Assembly (NCBI RefSeq): GCF_040448685.1
Contig: NZ_CP159290.1
Span: 1,736,001-1,800,000, forward strand
Direction of reading: 5' to 3'
Length of the DNA: 64,000 nucleotides
Source of the DNA: Cellulosimicrobium sp. ES-005
GTDB taxonomy: Bacteria; Actinomycetota; Actinomycetes; Actinomycetales; Cellulomonadaceae
Under the pieces are notes generated by a model. The model ran no database searches. It saw only the letters and a program-made list of their open reading frames with translations, and was not told the DNA's origin. A program made the position numbers and the translations under genes. Positions 54,327 through 62,099 of the stretch are shown one piece after another; positions within the stretch are counted from its first letter, which is position 1, and every line of letters starts with the position of its first letter.

Positions 54327-54358
54327 GCCGTCCCGGACATCGCCGGGACGGCTTTTTT
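54327..54358 (+). terminator. Intrinsic terminator with U-tract
   Basis: GCCGTCCCGG (54327-54336) pairs with CCGGGACGGC (54343-54352), 6-nt loop, followed by TTTTTT (54353-54358). It differs from the U-less hairpins elsewhere in the window. Confidence 0.9.
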
Positions 54359-54462
54359 CTTGTGCATGAACGCGCCCCGGCCCGGGGCGTATTTCTCGTG
54401 CTGTCATTCGGCTCTTTTCACCGCCGGTGCGCATTTGTCGTGCGCCTGTGGAGAGGAGCACT

Positions 54463-54534
54463 GCCTTCGTGGTCCAACGGAAACGACGCCGCTCTACGGA
54501 AGCGGAGACGGGGGTTCGACTCCCTCCGAGGGCA
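54463..54534 (+). tRNA. tRNA-Arg (anticodon ACG), atypical D-arm
   Basis: Acceptor GCCTTCG pairs with CGAGGGC (one T-G), a D-stem of only three pairs (GTC/GAC), anticodon stem CCGCT/AGCGG with loop CTACGGA, a 4-nt variable loop, T-stem GGGGG/CCCTC with loop TTCGACT. The 3' end reads ACCT, so CCA is not encoded. The weak D-arm and short variable loop make a degenerate copy possible. Confidence 0.75.
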
Positions 54535-54578
54535 CCTGGACGCCTCGCGTCCCGTCTGCTCGACGTTAAGGAGCACCA

Positions 54579-54651
54579 GCGCGCGTAGCTCAGCGGACAG
54601 AGCGCCGGCTTCCGGAGCCGGGCGGCGGGGGTTCGAGTCCTCCCGCGCGCA
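54579..54651 (+). tRNA. tRNA-Arg (anticodon CCG)
   Basis: Complete cloverleaf: acceptor GCGCGCG/CGCGCGC, D-stem GCTC/GAGC, anticodon stem CCGGC/GCCGG with loop TTCCGGA, T-stem GGGGG/CCTCC with loop TTCGAGT. Encoded CCA follows at 54652-54654. It reads the CGG codon. 44 nt after the other tRNA-Arg and 61 bp before rtcB. Confidence 0.93.
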
Positions 54652-54712
54652 CCAGCGCCGCCCCTCCGGGGCGGCGTCGTGATCGTCAGGACGACCCGAG
54701 GAGGTCAGCACC

Positions 54713-55945
54713 GTGAGCACCGAGGCCCACGCGTTCCCCGTCCCGCTCTCCGGCGCGAAGGCGCCGACCCTCATGTGGGCGCACGAGCACGCCGTCGAGC
54801 CCCCCGCGCTGCAGCAGCTGCGCAACATCGCGGCGCTGCCGTGGGTCGAGGGCGTGCGCGTCATGCCCGACGTCCACCTGGGCAAGGGTGCGACCGTCGG
54901 CTCGGTCATCGCCATGCGCGACGCCGTGTCGCCCAACGCGGTCGGCGTCGACATCGGCTGCGGCATGATCGGCGTCCGCACGTCGCTCACGGCCGAGGAC
55001 CTCCCCGACGACCTCGGGCCGGTCCGCGCGCGCATCGAGGCGGCGATCCCCGTCGGGTTCCACGCGCACGACGAGCCGGTCGACCCGCACCGGCTGCGCT
55101 CGATCTCCGGGCGTGGCCCGGCCGAGGTCGCACGCGGCGCGGACGCCTTCTGGTCGCGGTTCTCCGGGCTGCACGGGCGGGTCTCGGACATCGAGGGTCG
55201 GGCGCGCCGCCAGCTCGGAACGCTTGGTGGAGGCAACCACTTTGTTGAGTTGTGTGTGGATGAGTCCGGTTCTGTGTGGCTCCAGCTGCACTCGGGGTCG
55301 CGCAACATCGGCAAGACGCTCGCCGAGCAGCACGTCGCCGTCGCGAAGCGCCTCGAGCACAACCAGGGGCTCGTCGACCGCGAGCTCGCGGTGTTCCTCG
55401 GCGGGACGCCGGAGATGGACGCGTACCTCGCCGACCTGTGGTGGGCTCAGGAGTACGCGGCGCGGTCGCGCGCGGTCATGATGACGCTCGTGGCCGACGC
55501 GGTGCGTGCGTCGTTCCCCGGTCGCGAGATCGCGTTCGACGAGGCTGTGAACGTCCACCACAACTACGTCGCGGTCGAGCGCGTCGACGGGCAGGAGCTC
55601 GTCGTGACCCGCAAGGGCGCGATCCGGGCCGGGAAGGGCGACCTCGGTCTCATCCCCGGGTCCATGGGCACCGGCTCGTACATCGTGCGCGGGCTGGGGA
55701 ACCCGGAGTCCTACTGGTCGGCGTCGCACGGCGCGGGCCGTCGCATGTCCCGAACCAGGGCGAAGAAGACCTTCACGCTCGACGACCTCGCCGCCCAGAC
55801 AGCCGGCGTGGAGTGCCGCAAGGACGCCGGGGTGCTCGACGAGATCCCGGGTGCGTACAAGGACCTCGACGAGGTCGTCCGCGCGCAGTCCGACCTCGTC
55901 GAGGTCGTCGCCCGCCTCACGACGCTCCTCTGCGTCAAGGGCTGA
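54713..55945 (+). CDS. rtcB: RNA-splicing ligase RtcB
   Basis: A 410-aa Mn/GTP-dependent ligase joining 2',3'-cyclic phosphate (or 3'-P) and 5'-OH RNA ends. Motifs: MPDVHLGKGATVGSVIA, VGVDIGCGMIGVRT (metal Cys), LGGGNHFVELC, LHSGSRNIG, VHHNYV, RKGAIRAGKGDLGLIPGSMGTGSYIVRG and GAGRRMSR (catalytic His in SHGAGR). GTG 54713 follows GAGGAGGT. It lies directly after two tRNA-Arg genes, consistent with a role in repairing cleaved tRNA. No archease or RtcA gene is nearby. Codons at 55219-55281 are unusually AT-rich. Confidence 0.96.
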   Translation: MSTEAHAFPVPLSGAKAPTLMWAHEHAVEPPALQQLRNIAALPWVEGVRVMPDVHLGKGATVGSVIAMRDAVSPNAVGVDIGCGMIGVRTSLTAEDLPDDLGPVRARIEAAIPVGFHAHDEPVDPHRLRSISGRGPAEVARGADAFWSRFSGLHGRVSDIEGRARRQLGTLGGGNHFVELCVDESGSVWLQLHSGSRNIGKTLAEQHVAVAKRLEHNQGLVDRELAVFLGGTPEMDAYLADLWWAQEYAARSRAVMMTLVADAVRASFPGREIAFDEAVNVHHNYVAVERVDGQELVVTRKGAIRAGKGDLGLIPGSMGTGSYIVRGLGNPESYWSASHGAGRRMSRTRAKKTFTLDDLAAQTAGVECRKDAGVLDEIPGAYKDLDEVVRAQSDLVEVVARLTTLLCVKG

Positions 55946-55977
55946 CCACCTCCACGCCGACCAGGCGGTCCCGGCGC

Positions 55978-56037
55978 GTCGAGCAGGTGGTCGTGGCGCG
56001 TCCGCTCAGGCGGACGTGCCACGACCACCTGCTCGAC
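55978..56037. terminator. Long U-less hairpin after rtcB
   Basis: A perfect 20-bp outer stem (55978-55997 / 56018-56037) with further inner pairing (CGTCCG/CGGACG), giving about 28 paired positions. No T-run. Confidence 0.75.
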
Positions 56038-56263
56038 GGGGGCGGTCGTCTCGGGGTGGGAGCGGGTGAGATCGGTGCGCCACGGTCGTTGAATCCTTGA
56101 CTTTTGATCGGTCGCCGTCAAAACTCGCGGCATCGGCAGCAGCCGACGTCCACGCACGCAGGAGTGCGCGCCGCCGGGCCTGGAGATGTCCCCTGGAGAT
56201 CGACCGGCGGTCGGCCGGGGGCCGGCGCCGGCCAGCGCTCTCGACGACGAGGGAGAAGCACGC

Positions 56264-57709
56264 ATGGATTTGTTCAGCGGTACGACGGTCAGGCGGGCGG
56301 TGGCGGCCGCGGTCGCGCTGCCCCTCGCGGGAGGGGCGACGCTCGTGGCCGCGGGGCCGGCGGCCGCCGACGAGGAGGACTACAAGATCCTCGTCGTCGG
56401 CAAGACGCTCGGGTTCCGGCACTCGCACATCGACGACACGACGCGCGCGCTGATCGAGCTCGGTGAGGACAACGGTTTCACGGTCGACGTGTGGGACCCG
56501 CCGAACGACTCCGCGGGCTGGTGGGGGAGCGGCTCGCCGGGCCAGCCCGACCTCACGCTCGACTCGACGCCGTTCACGAGCGCGGAGGACCTGTCGCAGT
56601 ACGCGACCCTGGTCTTCGTCTCGCCGGTCGACAACACCAACTCGCTCGACCCGGCGGCGCCGCGCCTGCTCGACGACACCGAGCTCGCGGCGCTCCAGGG
56701 CTACATCCACGACGGCGGCGGGTTCGTCGGGCTGCACGCCGCGACGGACACGATGCACACCGTCCCCTGGTACAGCGAGCTGACGGGCGGCGGCGCGCGG
56801 TTCGTCAGCCACCCGCAGCAGCAGACGGCGACGATGCGCGTCGAGAGCCCGTCGCACCCCTCGACCGCGCACCTGCCGGCCGTCTGGGAGCGGTTCGACG
56901 AGTGGTACAACTACTCGGTCAACCCTCGCGCGGACGTGCACGTGCTCGTCACGCTCGACGAGTCGACGTACTCGCCCGGCAACGGCGCGATGGGCGAGGA
57001 CCACCCGCTCTCGTGGTGCCAGAACTTCGAGGGCGGCCGCTCCTGGTACGAGGGCGCCGGGCACACCGACGAGTCCTGGACGGACCCCCTCTTCCGCGAG
57101 CACGTGCTCAAGGGCGTCGAGTGGACCGCGGGCGTCGTCGAGGGCGGCGGCAACTGCGTGACGTTCCCCGAGGTCGACGGCGTCGTGGCCGGCCTGGACA
57201 CCTCCGCGGTGGGCGACAGCGTGATCGCGGGCGCGATCAGCTCGCTGCTCGGCAGCGCGCGCGCCGCGGCCGAGGCGGGCGACCCCGCGACCGCGGTCCA
57301 GGTGCTTGGCGGCGCGCGGTCGCTCGTCGACCACCTGTCCGCGGCTGCGGGAGACCGGGACCTGCTCGCGTCCAAGATCGACGACCTCGTCGACTGGCAG
57401 ACCGGGCTCGTCGACGACGGCCCGGCGATCGACCTCGCGGCCGAGGCCGAGCTGCGGACCATGGGCGGCAAGCAGTACGTCGCCGTGCGCGTGCTCAACG
57501 AGGACGACGCCCCCGTCGACATCACCCTCGCGACGCCGTACGGCAGCAAGGAGTACGCCGACGTGGCGCCCGGGAAGAACGCCTACCAGGCGTTCGCGAC
57601 CCGGCTCGTCGAGGCTCCGGCCGGAGAGGTGACCGTCACGGCCACCGTCGAGCGCGACGGCGAGACCGTCACCGAGGAGATCGTGCTCGCCTACGCCGGC
57701 ACGGCCTGA
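56264..57709 (+). CDS. Secreted ThuA-domain protein
   Basis: A 481-aa exported protein. Signal peptide (about residues 1-32, ending AAGPAAADEED), then a ThuA domain of the glutamine-amidotransferase-like fold (ILVVGKTLGFRHSHIDDTTRAL, YIHDGGGFVGLHAATDTMHTVPWYSELTGGGARFVSHP, EHVLKGVEWTAG; about 36-285). A helical region with ALA-rich repeats (about 300-385) and a beta-rich C-terminal domain follow. ThuA proteins act in sugar (trehalose/sucrose) metabolism; secreted ones often sit with carbohydrate enzymes. The in-frame extension after its stop is shared with the truncated surface-protein gene. ATG 56264 follows GGGAGAAG. A TTGACT at 56097-56102 may be its -35. Confidence 0.85.
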   Translation: MDLFSGTTVRRAVAAAVALPLAGGATLVAAGPAAADEEDYKILVVGKTLGFRHSHIDDTTRALIELGEDNGFTVDVWDPPNDSAGWWGSGSPGQPDLTLDSTPFTSAEDLSQYATLVFVSPVDNTNSLDPAAPRLLDDTELAALQGYIHDGGGFVGLHAATDTMHTVPWYSELTGGGARFVSHPQQQTATMRVESPSHPSTAHLPAVWERFDEWYNYSVNPRADVHVLVTLDESTYSPGNGAMGEDHPLSWCQNFEGGRSWYEGAGHTDESWTDPLFREHVLKGVEWTAGVVEGGGNCVTFPEVDGVVAGLDTSAVGDSVIAGAISSLLGSARAAAEAGDPATAVQVLGGARSLVDHLSAAAGDRDLLASKIDDLVDWQTGLVDDGPAIDLAAEAELRTMGGKQYVAVRVLNEDDAPVDITLATPYGSKEYADVAPGKNAYQAFATRLVEAPAGEVTVTATVERDGETVTEEIVLAYAGTA

Positions 57710-57731
57710 CGCGTCGCTCCGCGCACCCGAC

Positions 57732-57763
57732 GGCGCCCGTCGCACCTGCGTGCGACGGGCGCC
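57732..57763. terminator. Hairpin after the ThuA gene
   Basis: GGCGCCCGTCGCA / TGCGACGGGCGCC, a perfect 13-bp stem with a 6-nt loop, lies 22 bp after the stop. Coding sequence of the next, truncated gene resumes right at its edge. Confidence 0.7.
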
Positions 57764-59317
57764 GTCGACCTCGCCGATCCCTCGGGGGCGGTGGTCGGAT
57801 CGTGCACCGTGGACGAGTCGCAGTTCGTCTGCACGCTCGGCGACTACGTCGCGACGCACACGGGGGTCGCGGGGACGCTGTTCTTCTGGGCCCAGGTCAC
57901 CGAGACGACCGACGCCGACGTGCTCGTGTTCACCACGGGCGGCGGCGTCGAGATCCGCGTCGACGTCCCCGGCGGCATCGGCGAGGGCGAGGGCGGCGGA
58001 GGCTGGCAGCCGCCCACCTACCCCGTCAAGGGCGGGTGGTACGACCGCTCGGCCGACGTCGTGCGCTGGGACGTGTACGTGCCCGGCCAGTACCTCACCG
58101 GCCCGGACGGCGACCCCGTCGTGCTCACGGACACGTTCGACCCGCGCCTCACCCTGGTCGAGGGCAGCGTCGGGGCGCTCGCGGTGCCCGTCGACCGCTG
58201 GGACGACGGCGACTTCTGGGACGCGGGCTTCTGGATGGATCCTGCGGACTACGTCGTCGAGACGGGACCGGCCGCGAACCAGTTCCGGTTCAGCGTGCCC
58301 GACGCCCATGGAGCCGACTACGTCTACGTGCTCACGTACGCGACCGCGGTCCCCGACGACGCGCGCGACGGCGACCGGTACGAGAACACGGTGACCGGCC
58401 TCGCGGTCGGCGACGTCGAGGCGTCCGCGGAGTACGCGGGCGCCGGCGGGACCGGCGGGGGTGAGGGCGTGCGCTCGATCCGGCTCACCAAGCAGCTCGA
58501 CGGCGACGCCGCGGAGGGCGTGACCGGTCCGTTCGGGTTCGAGCTGGTCTGCACCGACGCGGACGGGGAGACGCTGGCCGGGTTCCCCCGTGCCGCCACG
58601 CTCTCCGCCGGGGGTACGACGACCTTCGCGGGCGTGCCGGTGGGTGCCGTGTGCGGGCTGACCGAGACGGACGACGGTGGAGCCGACCGCGTGACCTTCG
58701 CCCCCGCCGGCCCGATCGAGGTCACGGCGGCCTCGCCCGCGACGATCGACGTCGTCGCGACGAACACCTTCGACGCGCACGTCGGGGGGATCGCCGTGAC
58801 CAAGCGCGTGACGGGGGCCGCCGCCGACGCCGTGGCCGAGGGGACCACGTTCGTCGTCGCCTACGCGTACGAGGGTCCCGAGGGCGAGGTGACCGGGGAG
58901 CTGGTCGTCACCGACGGGTCCACGGCGTCGCTCGCGGACCTGCCCGCGGGCACGGTCGTCACGCTCGCCGAGGCCGCTCCCGCGGCGCTCGACGGGGTGG
59001 CGTGGCGGGCGCCGTCGTTCTCCGGAGAGGGGGTCGAGGTGCTCGCGGACGGTGCGGCGCGCGTCGTGGTCGGCGACGGCACGACGGCGGAGGTCGTCCT
59101 GACGAACGAGGCCGACGTCCCGGACGTGCCCGCCGAGCCCGGCGGCCCCGCGAAGACCGCCGAGCCCCCGGCACTCGGGACGCAGCCCAGCACGCCGGCC
59201 CCGAACGGGGCCCTGGCGGTCACCGGCACGACCCTCGGTGTCGCGGCCCTCGTCGCGGCCCTGCTCGTCGCGACCGGGGTGGTGGTCGTCGTCGCGCGGC
59301 GCCGCGCCCGGGCCTGA
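57764..59317 (+). pseudogene. 5'-truncated LAxTG-anchored surface protein
   Basis: An open frame encodes a cell-wall surface protein without a beginning. It enters mid-domain (VDLADPSGAVVGSC..., an adhesin-type beta-sandwich) directly after the ThuA hairpin, and has no signal peptide, ribosome site or good start (the first GTG is 57791). Then come a second beta-sandwich, two DUF5979-like repeats (IRLTKQLDGDAAEGVTGPFGFELVC; IAVTKRVTGAAADAVAEGTTFVVAY), a Pro-rich spacer and a C-terminal sorting signal LAVTG, a helix and RRRARA (class E sortase type). The frame is the same as that of ThuA, separated by its TGA. It looks like a deletion product; readthrough fusion is conceivable. Confidence 0.72.
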
Positions 59318-59331
59318 GGGACCTGGGCGGG

Positions 59332-59345
59332 GTGACGTTCGTCAC
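59332..59345. promoter_or_regulatory. Palindrome upstream of the sigma-fusion gene
   Basis: GTGACG-TT-CGTCAC, a perfect 6-bp inverted repeat 93 bp before the ATG, with CGTC (59371-59374) downstream that could be an ECF-type -10. Autoregulation is a guess. Confidence 0.3.
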
Positions 59346-59438
59346 CGCGAGGCCGTCCCGGCGTCATGATCGTGCGCCGGGGCGGTCTCTCCACCAGAGG
59401 GGTCGCGCCGACCGCGCTGCCCCGGACGAGAGGCGACC

Positions 59439-61403
59439 ATGCACGCGCACCACCAGACCGCAGCCGTCGGCACCCGGGCCGGCGCGGTCCCGCACGACGA
59501 GCACGACGTCGAGCCCGCTCCCGCGCGGGACGACGTCGAGCTCGCCGACGCCGTGCGCGCGGGGGACGTCGACGCCTACGCGGAGCTCTGGGGGCGCCAC
59601 GCCGGGGCCGGGAGGGCCGCGGCGCGGCGTCTCACCGCGACCTACGACCCCGACGACCTCCTCCAGGAGGCGTTCGCGCGCATCCTGCACGCCCTCCAGG
59701 CGGGGGCCGGCCCGACGGGCCCGTTCCGCCCCTACCTCTACACGACGCTGCGCGCGGTCGCCGCGTCGTGGTCGCGCACGCCCGCCCCGTTCCCCGTCGA
59801 CGAGGTCCCCGAGGTCGCCGACGCGCGGGACGCCACGACCGAGGTGCTCGAGCGGTCGGTCACGGTGCGGGCGTTCCGACGTCTGCCCGAGCGCTGGCAG
59901 TCCGTGCTCTGGTACACGGAGGTCGAGGGGATGGAGCCGCGCGAGGCGGGGCCGCTCCTGGGCCTGTCCGCGCCCGCCACGGCCGCGCTCGCGTACCGGG
60001 CGCGCGAGGGGCTGCGCCGGGAGTGGCTGCAGGCCCACGTCGAGACCGACGCCGTCGCGCCGGATTGCCGCTGGACGGCCGAGCGCCTGGGCGACCATGC
60101 GCGCGGCACGCTCTCGCCGAGCGCCCGCGACCGCGTCGAGGACCACCTGACGGGGTGCCTCGCGTGCTCGATCCTCGCCGAGGAGGTGGACGACGTCGCC
60201 TCGCGCCTGCGCCTCGTGCTGCTGCCGCTCGTCCTCGGCGTGCCGGCCGCCCTCGGGGCCGCGGGCACGGTGGTCGCGCCCACGGCCGCCACGGCCGCCG
60301 CGTCCCCGGTCGCCCCGGCCGCCACGTCCCACGCCGCGGCCACCCCGGTCGCGACCTCCGCCGGCGCGGGCGGCGCAGCCGGCGCGCTCCCGGGCCTCGT
60401 CCTCGGGGGCGTGGCGGCGACGGTCGTCGCGGCGGTCGTGGGCGTCGGCGCCGTCGCCGGGTGGTGGGGCGGCGGCGAACCGACGCCGGCAGCAGGCCAG
60501 GCCGTGGGCGCGCTCGCCTCCCCAGGCGTGCAGGCCGACGAGGTGCCGGCCGCCCCCGCCGCGCCCGAGGACGAGGCGCACGGGCCGGCCGTCGAGCCCG
60601 GCACGGCGCCCGACGCCGCCCCGGACGCCGCCCCGGGCCCCGCCGACGTGCCCACGACGGGCCCGCTCGACCCCGGGCCGGTACCCAGCACCGGGACGGC
60701 GCCGCCCCCCGTCACGGGGCCGTCGATCCCGGCGGTCGAGATCCCTCCCACCCCGGCACCGCCGCCCGCGCCGGAGCCCCCGGAACCGGACCCGGGCACG
60801 GACCCGGGCACGGAGGAGCCCGCGCCGCAGCCCCCGGCGGCCCCGGTCGTCGCGTCGGCCCCGGCGCCCGGCGCGCTCGCGGTGTTCCCGGTGCTGCGCG
60901 GCACCGGCGCCCCCGGCGCGACGGTCCGGGTCCTGGACGCCGCGGGCGCCGTCGTCGGGACGGCAGAGGCCGGGCACGACGGCGCGTGGGAGGCGGTCGC
61001 CGACGGTCTCGGCGCCGCGGGCGAGCACCGGCTCCGGGTGGTGCAGGTGGTCGAGGGCGTCACGTCCGCGCCGTCCGTGCCGCTGGGGCCGTTCGCCTTC
61101 GACGTGCCCGTGCTGCTCTCGCCCGGCCCCGGGGCGACGGTCACGGGACGGCCTTCCGGCCTGCCGTGGGAGCCCACGGGCTACGCGGTCGACACCGAGA
61201 TCGCCGGGACCCCCGGGCTGGTCGTCGAGGCCTTCGTCGACGACCGTCCGACGGGCAACCTCCACACGCTCGCCGACGCGCCGCTGGTCCGGCAGGTGAC
61301 CGGGCTCTCGCTCGGCGAGCACTCGCTCGGGCTGCGCGTCGTCGACCCCGCGACCGGGGAGCACGGCCCCGTCGTCACGACGCGCTTCACCGTCGTCGGC
61401 TGA
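59439..61403 (+). CDS. ECF sigma factor fused to anti-sigma zinc finger, membrane and Ig-like domains
   Basis: A 654-aa fusion. Residues about 32-105 are sigma region 2 (DAVRAGDVDAYAELWGRHAGAG..., DPDDLLQEAFARILHALQ). About 135-195 are region 4 (LPERWQSVLWYTEVEGMEPREAGPLLGLSAPATAALAYRAREGLRREW). About 208-248 hold a zinc-binding anti-sigma motif (HLTGCLAC, H-x3-C-x2-C). Hydrophobic stretches at about 257-290 and 316-346, a Pro/Ala/Glu-rich stalk (350-475) and two Ig-like beta domains follow. A sigma factor tethered to the membrane by its own inhibitor implies release by proteolysis. Its 3' end abuts convergent cueP. Targets unknown; the neighbouring surface protein is a candidate. Confidence 0.85.
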   Translation: MHAHHQTAAVGTRAGAVPHDEHDVEPAPARDDVELADAVRAGDVDAYAELWGRHAGAGRAAARRLTATYDPDDLLQEAFARILHALQAGAGPTGPFRPYLYTTLRAVAASWSRTPAPFPVDEVPEVADARDATTEVLERSVTVRAFRRLPERWQSVLWYTEVEGMEPREAGPLLGLSAPATAALAYRAREGLRREWLQAHVETDAVAPDCRWTAERLGDHARGTLSPSARDRVEDHLTGCLACSILAEEVDDVASRLRLVLLPLVLGVPAALGAAGTVVAPTAATAAASPVAPAATSHAAATPVATSAGAGGAAGALPGLVLGGVAATVVAAVVGVGAVAGWWGGGEPTPAAGQAVGALASPGVQADEVPAAPAAPEDEAHGPAVEPGTAPDAAPDAAPGPADVPTTGPLDPGPVPSTGTAPPPVTGPSIPAVEIPPTPAPPPAPEPPEPDPGTDPGTEEPAPQPPAAPVVASAPAPGALAVFPVLRGTGAPGATVRVLDAAGAVVGTAEAGHDGAWEAVADGLGAAGEHRLRVVQVVEGVTSAPSVPLGPFAFDVPVLLSPGPGATVTGRPSGLPWEPTGYAVDTEIAGTPGLVVEAFVDDRPTGNLHTLADAPLVRQVTGLSLGEHSLGLRVVDPATGEHGPVVTTRFTVVG

Positions 61404-61404
61404 G

Positions 61405-61989
61405 TCAGACGAGCTGCAACGACGTGAGGCAGGTGGGGTCGTCGGCGCCGGTCGAGACGGTCGTCGTGCCGACCCGTCCCTCGTGCTCCACGCGCAGCTC
61501 GGCGTCCACGTCGCGCGGGAGCCAGAGGCCGACGAACCCGTTCGCGCCGAGCGTCGTGTCCTCCTCGACGAGGACCTCGCCGGTCGCCGCGTCGACGACC
61601 GTGACGGACACGGCCTCGTCCGCGAGCTCGCCCTGGCACGTCGTCAGCGAGTGGTAGAAGCACTCGTGCGTCTCGTCCACGAAGGGCGCGACGGAGAGGT
61701 AGAACGTGTCCTCGGGCAGCGGGACCGTGGTCTCGTACGACTCGTCCGCGAGCACGAGCTCCGCCGCGCGGACCGAGGCGACGAGGTCGGTCGGCCGGTC
61801 GGCCGTCTCGAGGCCTTCGAGCCGGTCGACGACCTCCTGGCCGCTGAGCCCGGCGAGGTCGTGACGGTCGAGCAGCGCGTCCAGCGCGGAGGGTTCGGGG
61901 GAGTCGCCGGACCCGCCGGAGCAGCCGGCGAGCACGAGGGTGATGGCGGCCACGGCGGCCACGAGGGTCGGGAGGGCACGTCGTCTCAT
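61405..61989 (-). CDS. cueP: CueP-type copper-binding lipoprotein
   Basis: A 194-aa exported protein: signal peptide with lipobox VLAGC, a Ser/Gly linker, then the CueP domain (LDRHDLAGLSGQEVVDRLEGL, LPEDTFYLSVAPFVDETHECFYHSLTTCQGEL, GANGFVGLWLPRDVDAEL, DDPTCLTSLQLV) with the three conserved Cys in the ECF, TTC and TCL contexts. CueP of Salmonella binds periplasmic copper and supplies SodCII; here it would be membrane-anchored. It is a single gene whose stop is one base from that of the sigma-fusion gene. No copper exporter is in the window. Confidence 0.88.
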   Translation of the reverse strand: MRRRALPTLVAAVAAITLVLAGCSGGSGDSPEPSALDALLDRHDLAGLSGQEVVDRLEGLETADRPTDLVASVRAAELVLADESYETTVPLPEDTFYLSVAPFVDETHECFYHSLTTCQGELADEAVSVTVVDAATGEVLVEEDTTLGANGFVGLWLPRDVDAELRVEHEGRVGTTTVSTGADDPTCLTSLQLV

Positions 61990-62099
61990 GCGCCGATCCT
62001 CTCAGAGCGCGACGCCCTGACCAGGGCCGGAGGTCCCGGGCGCGCCGACGGCCGGGACCCGTGCGGGTCCCGGCCGTGCGGGTGGCGGACGGCGTCGCG

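Noticed and set aside
57791-59317. Treating the surface protein as an intact gene starting at GTG 57791
   Set aside because: There is no signal peptide for an LAxTG-anchored protein, no ribosome site, and the first domain is entered in the middle.
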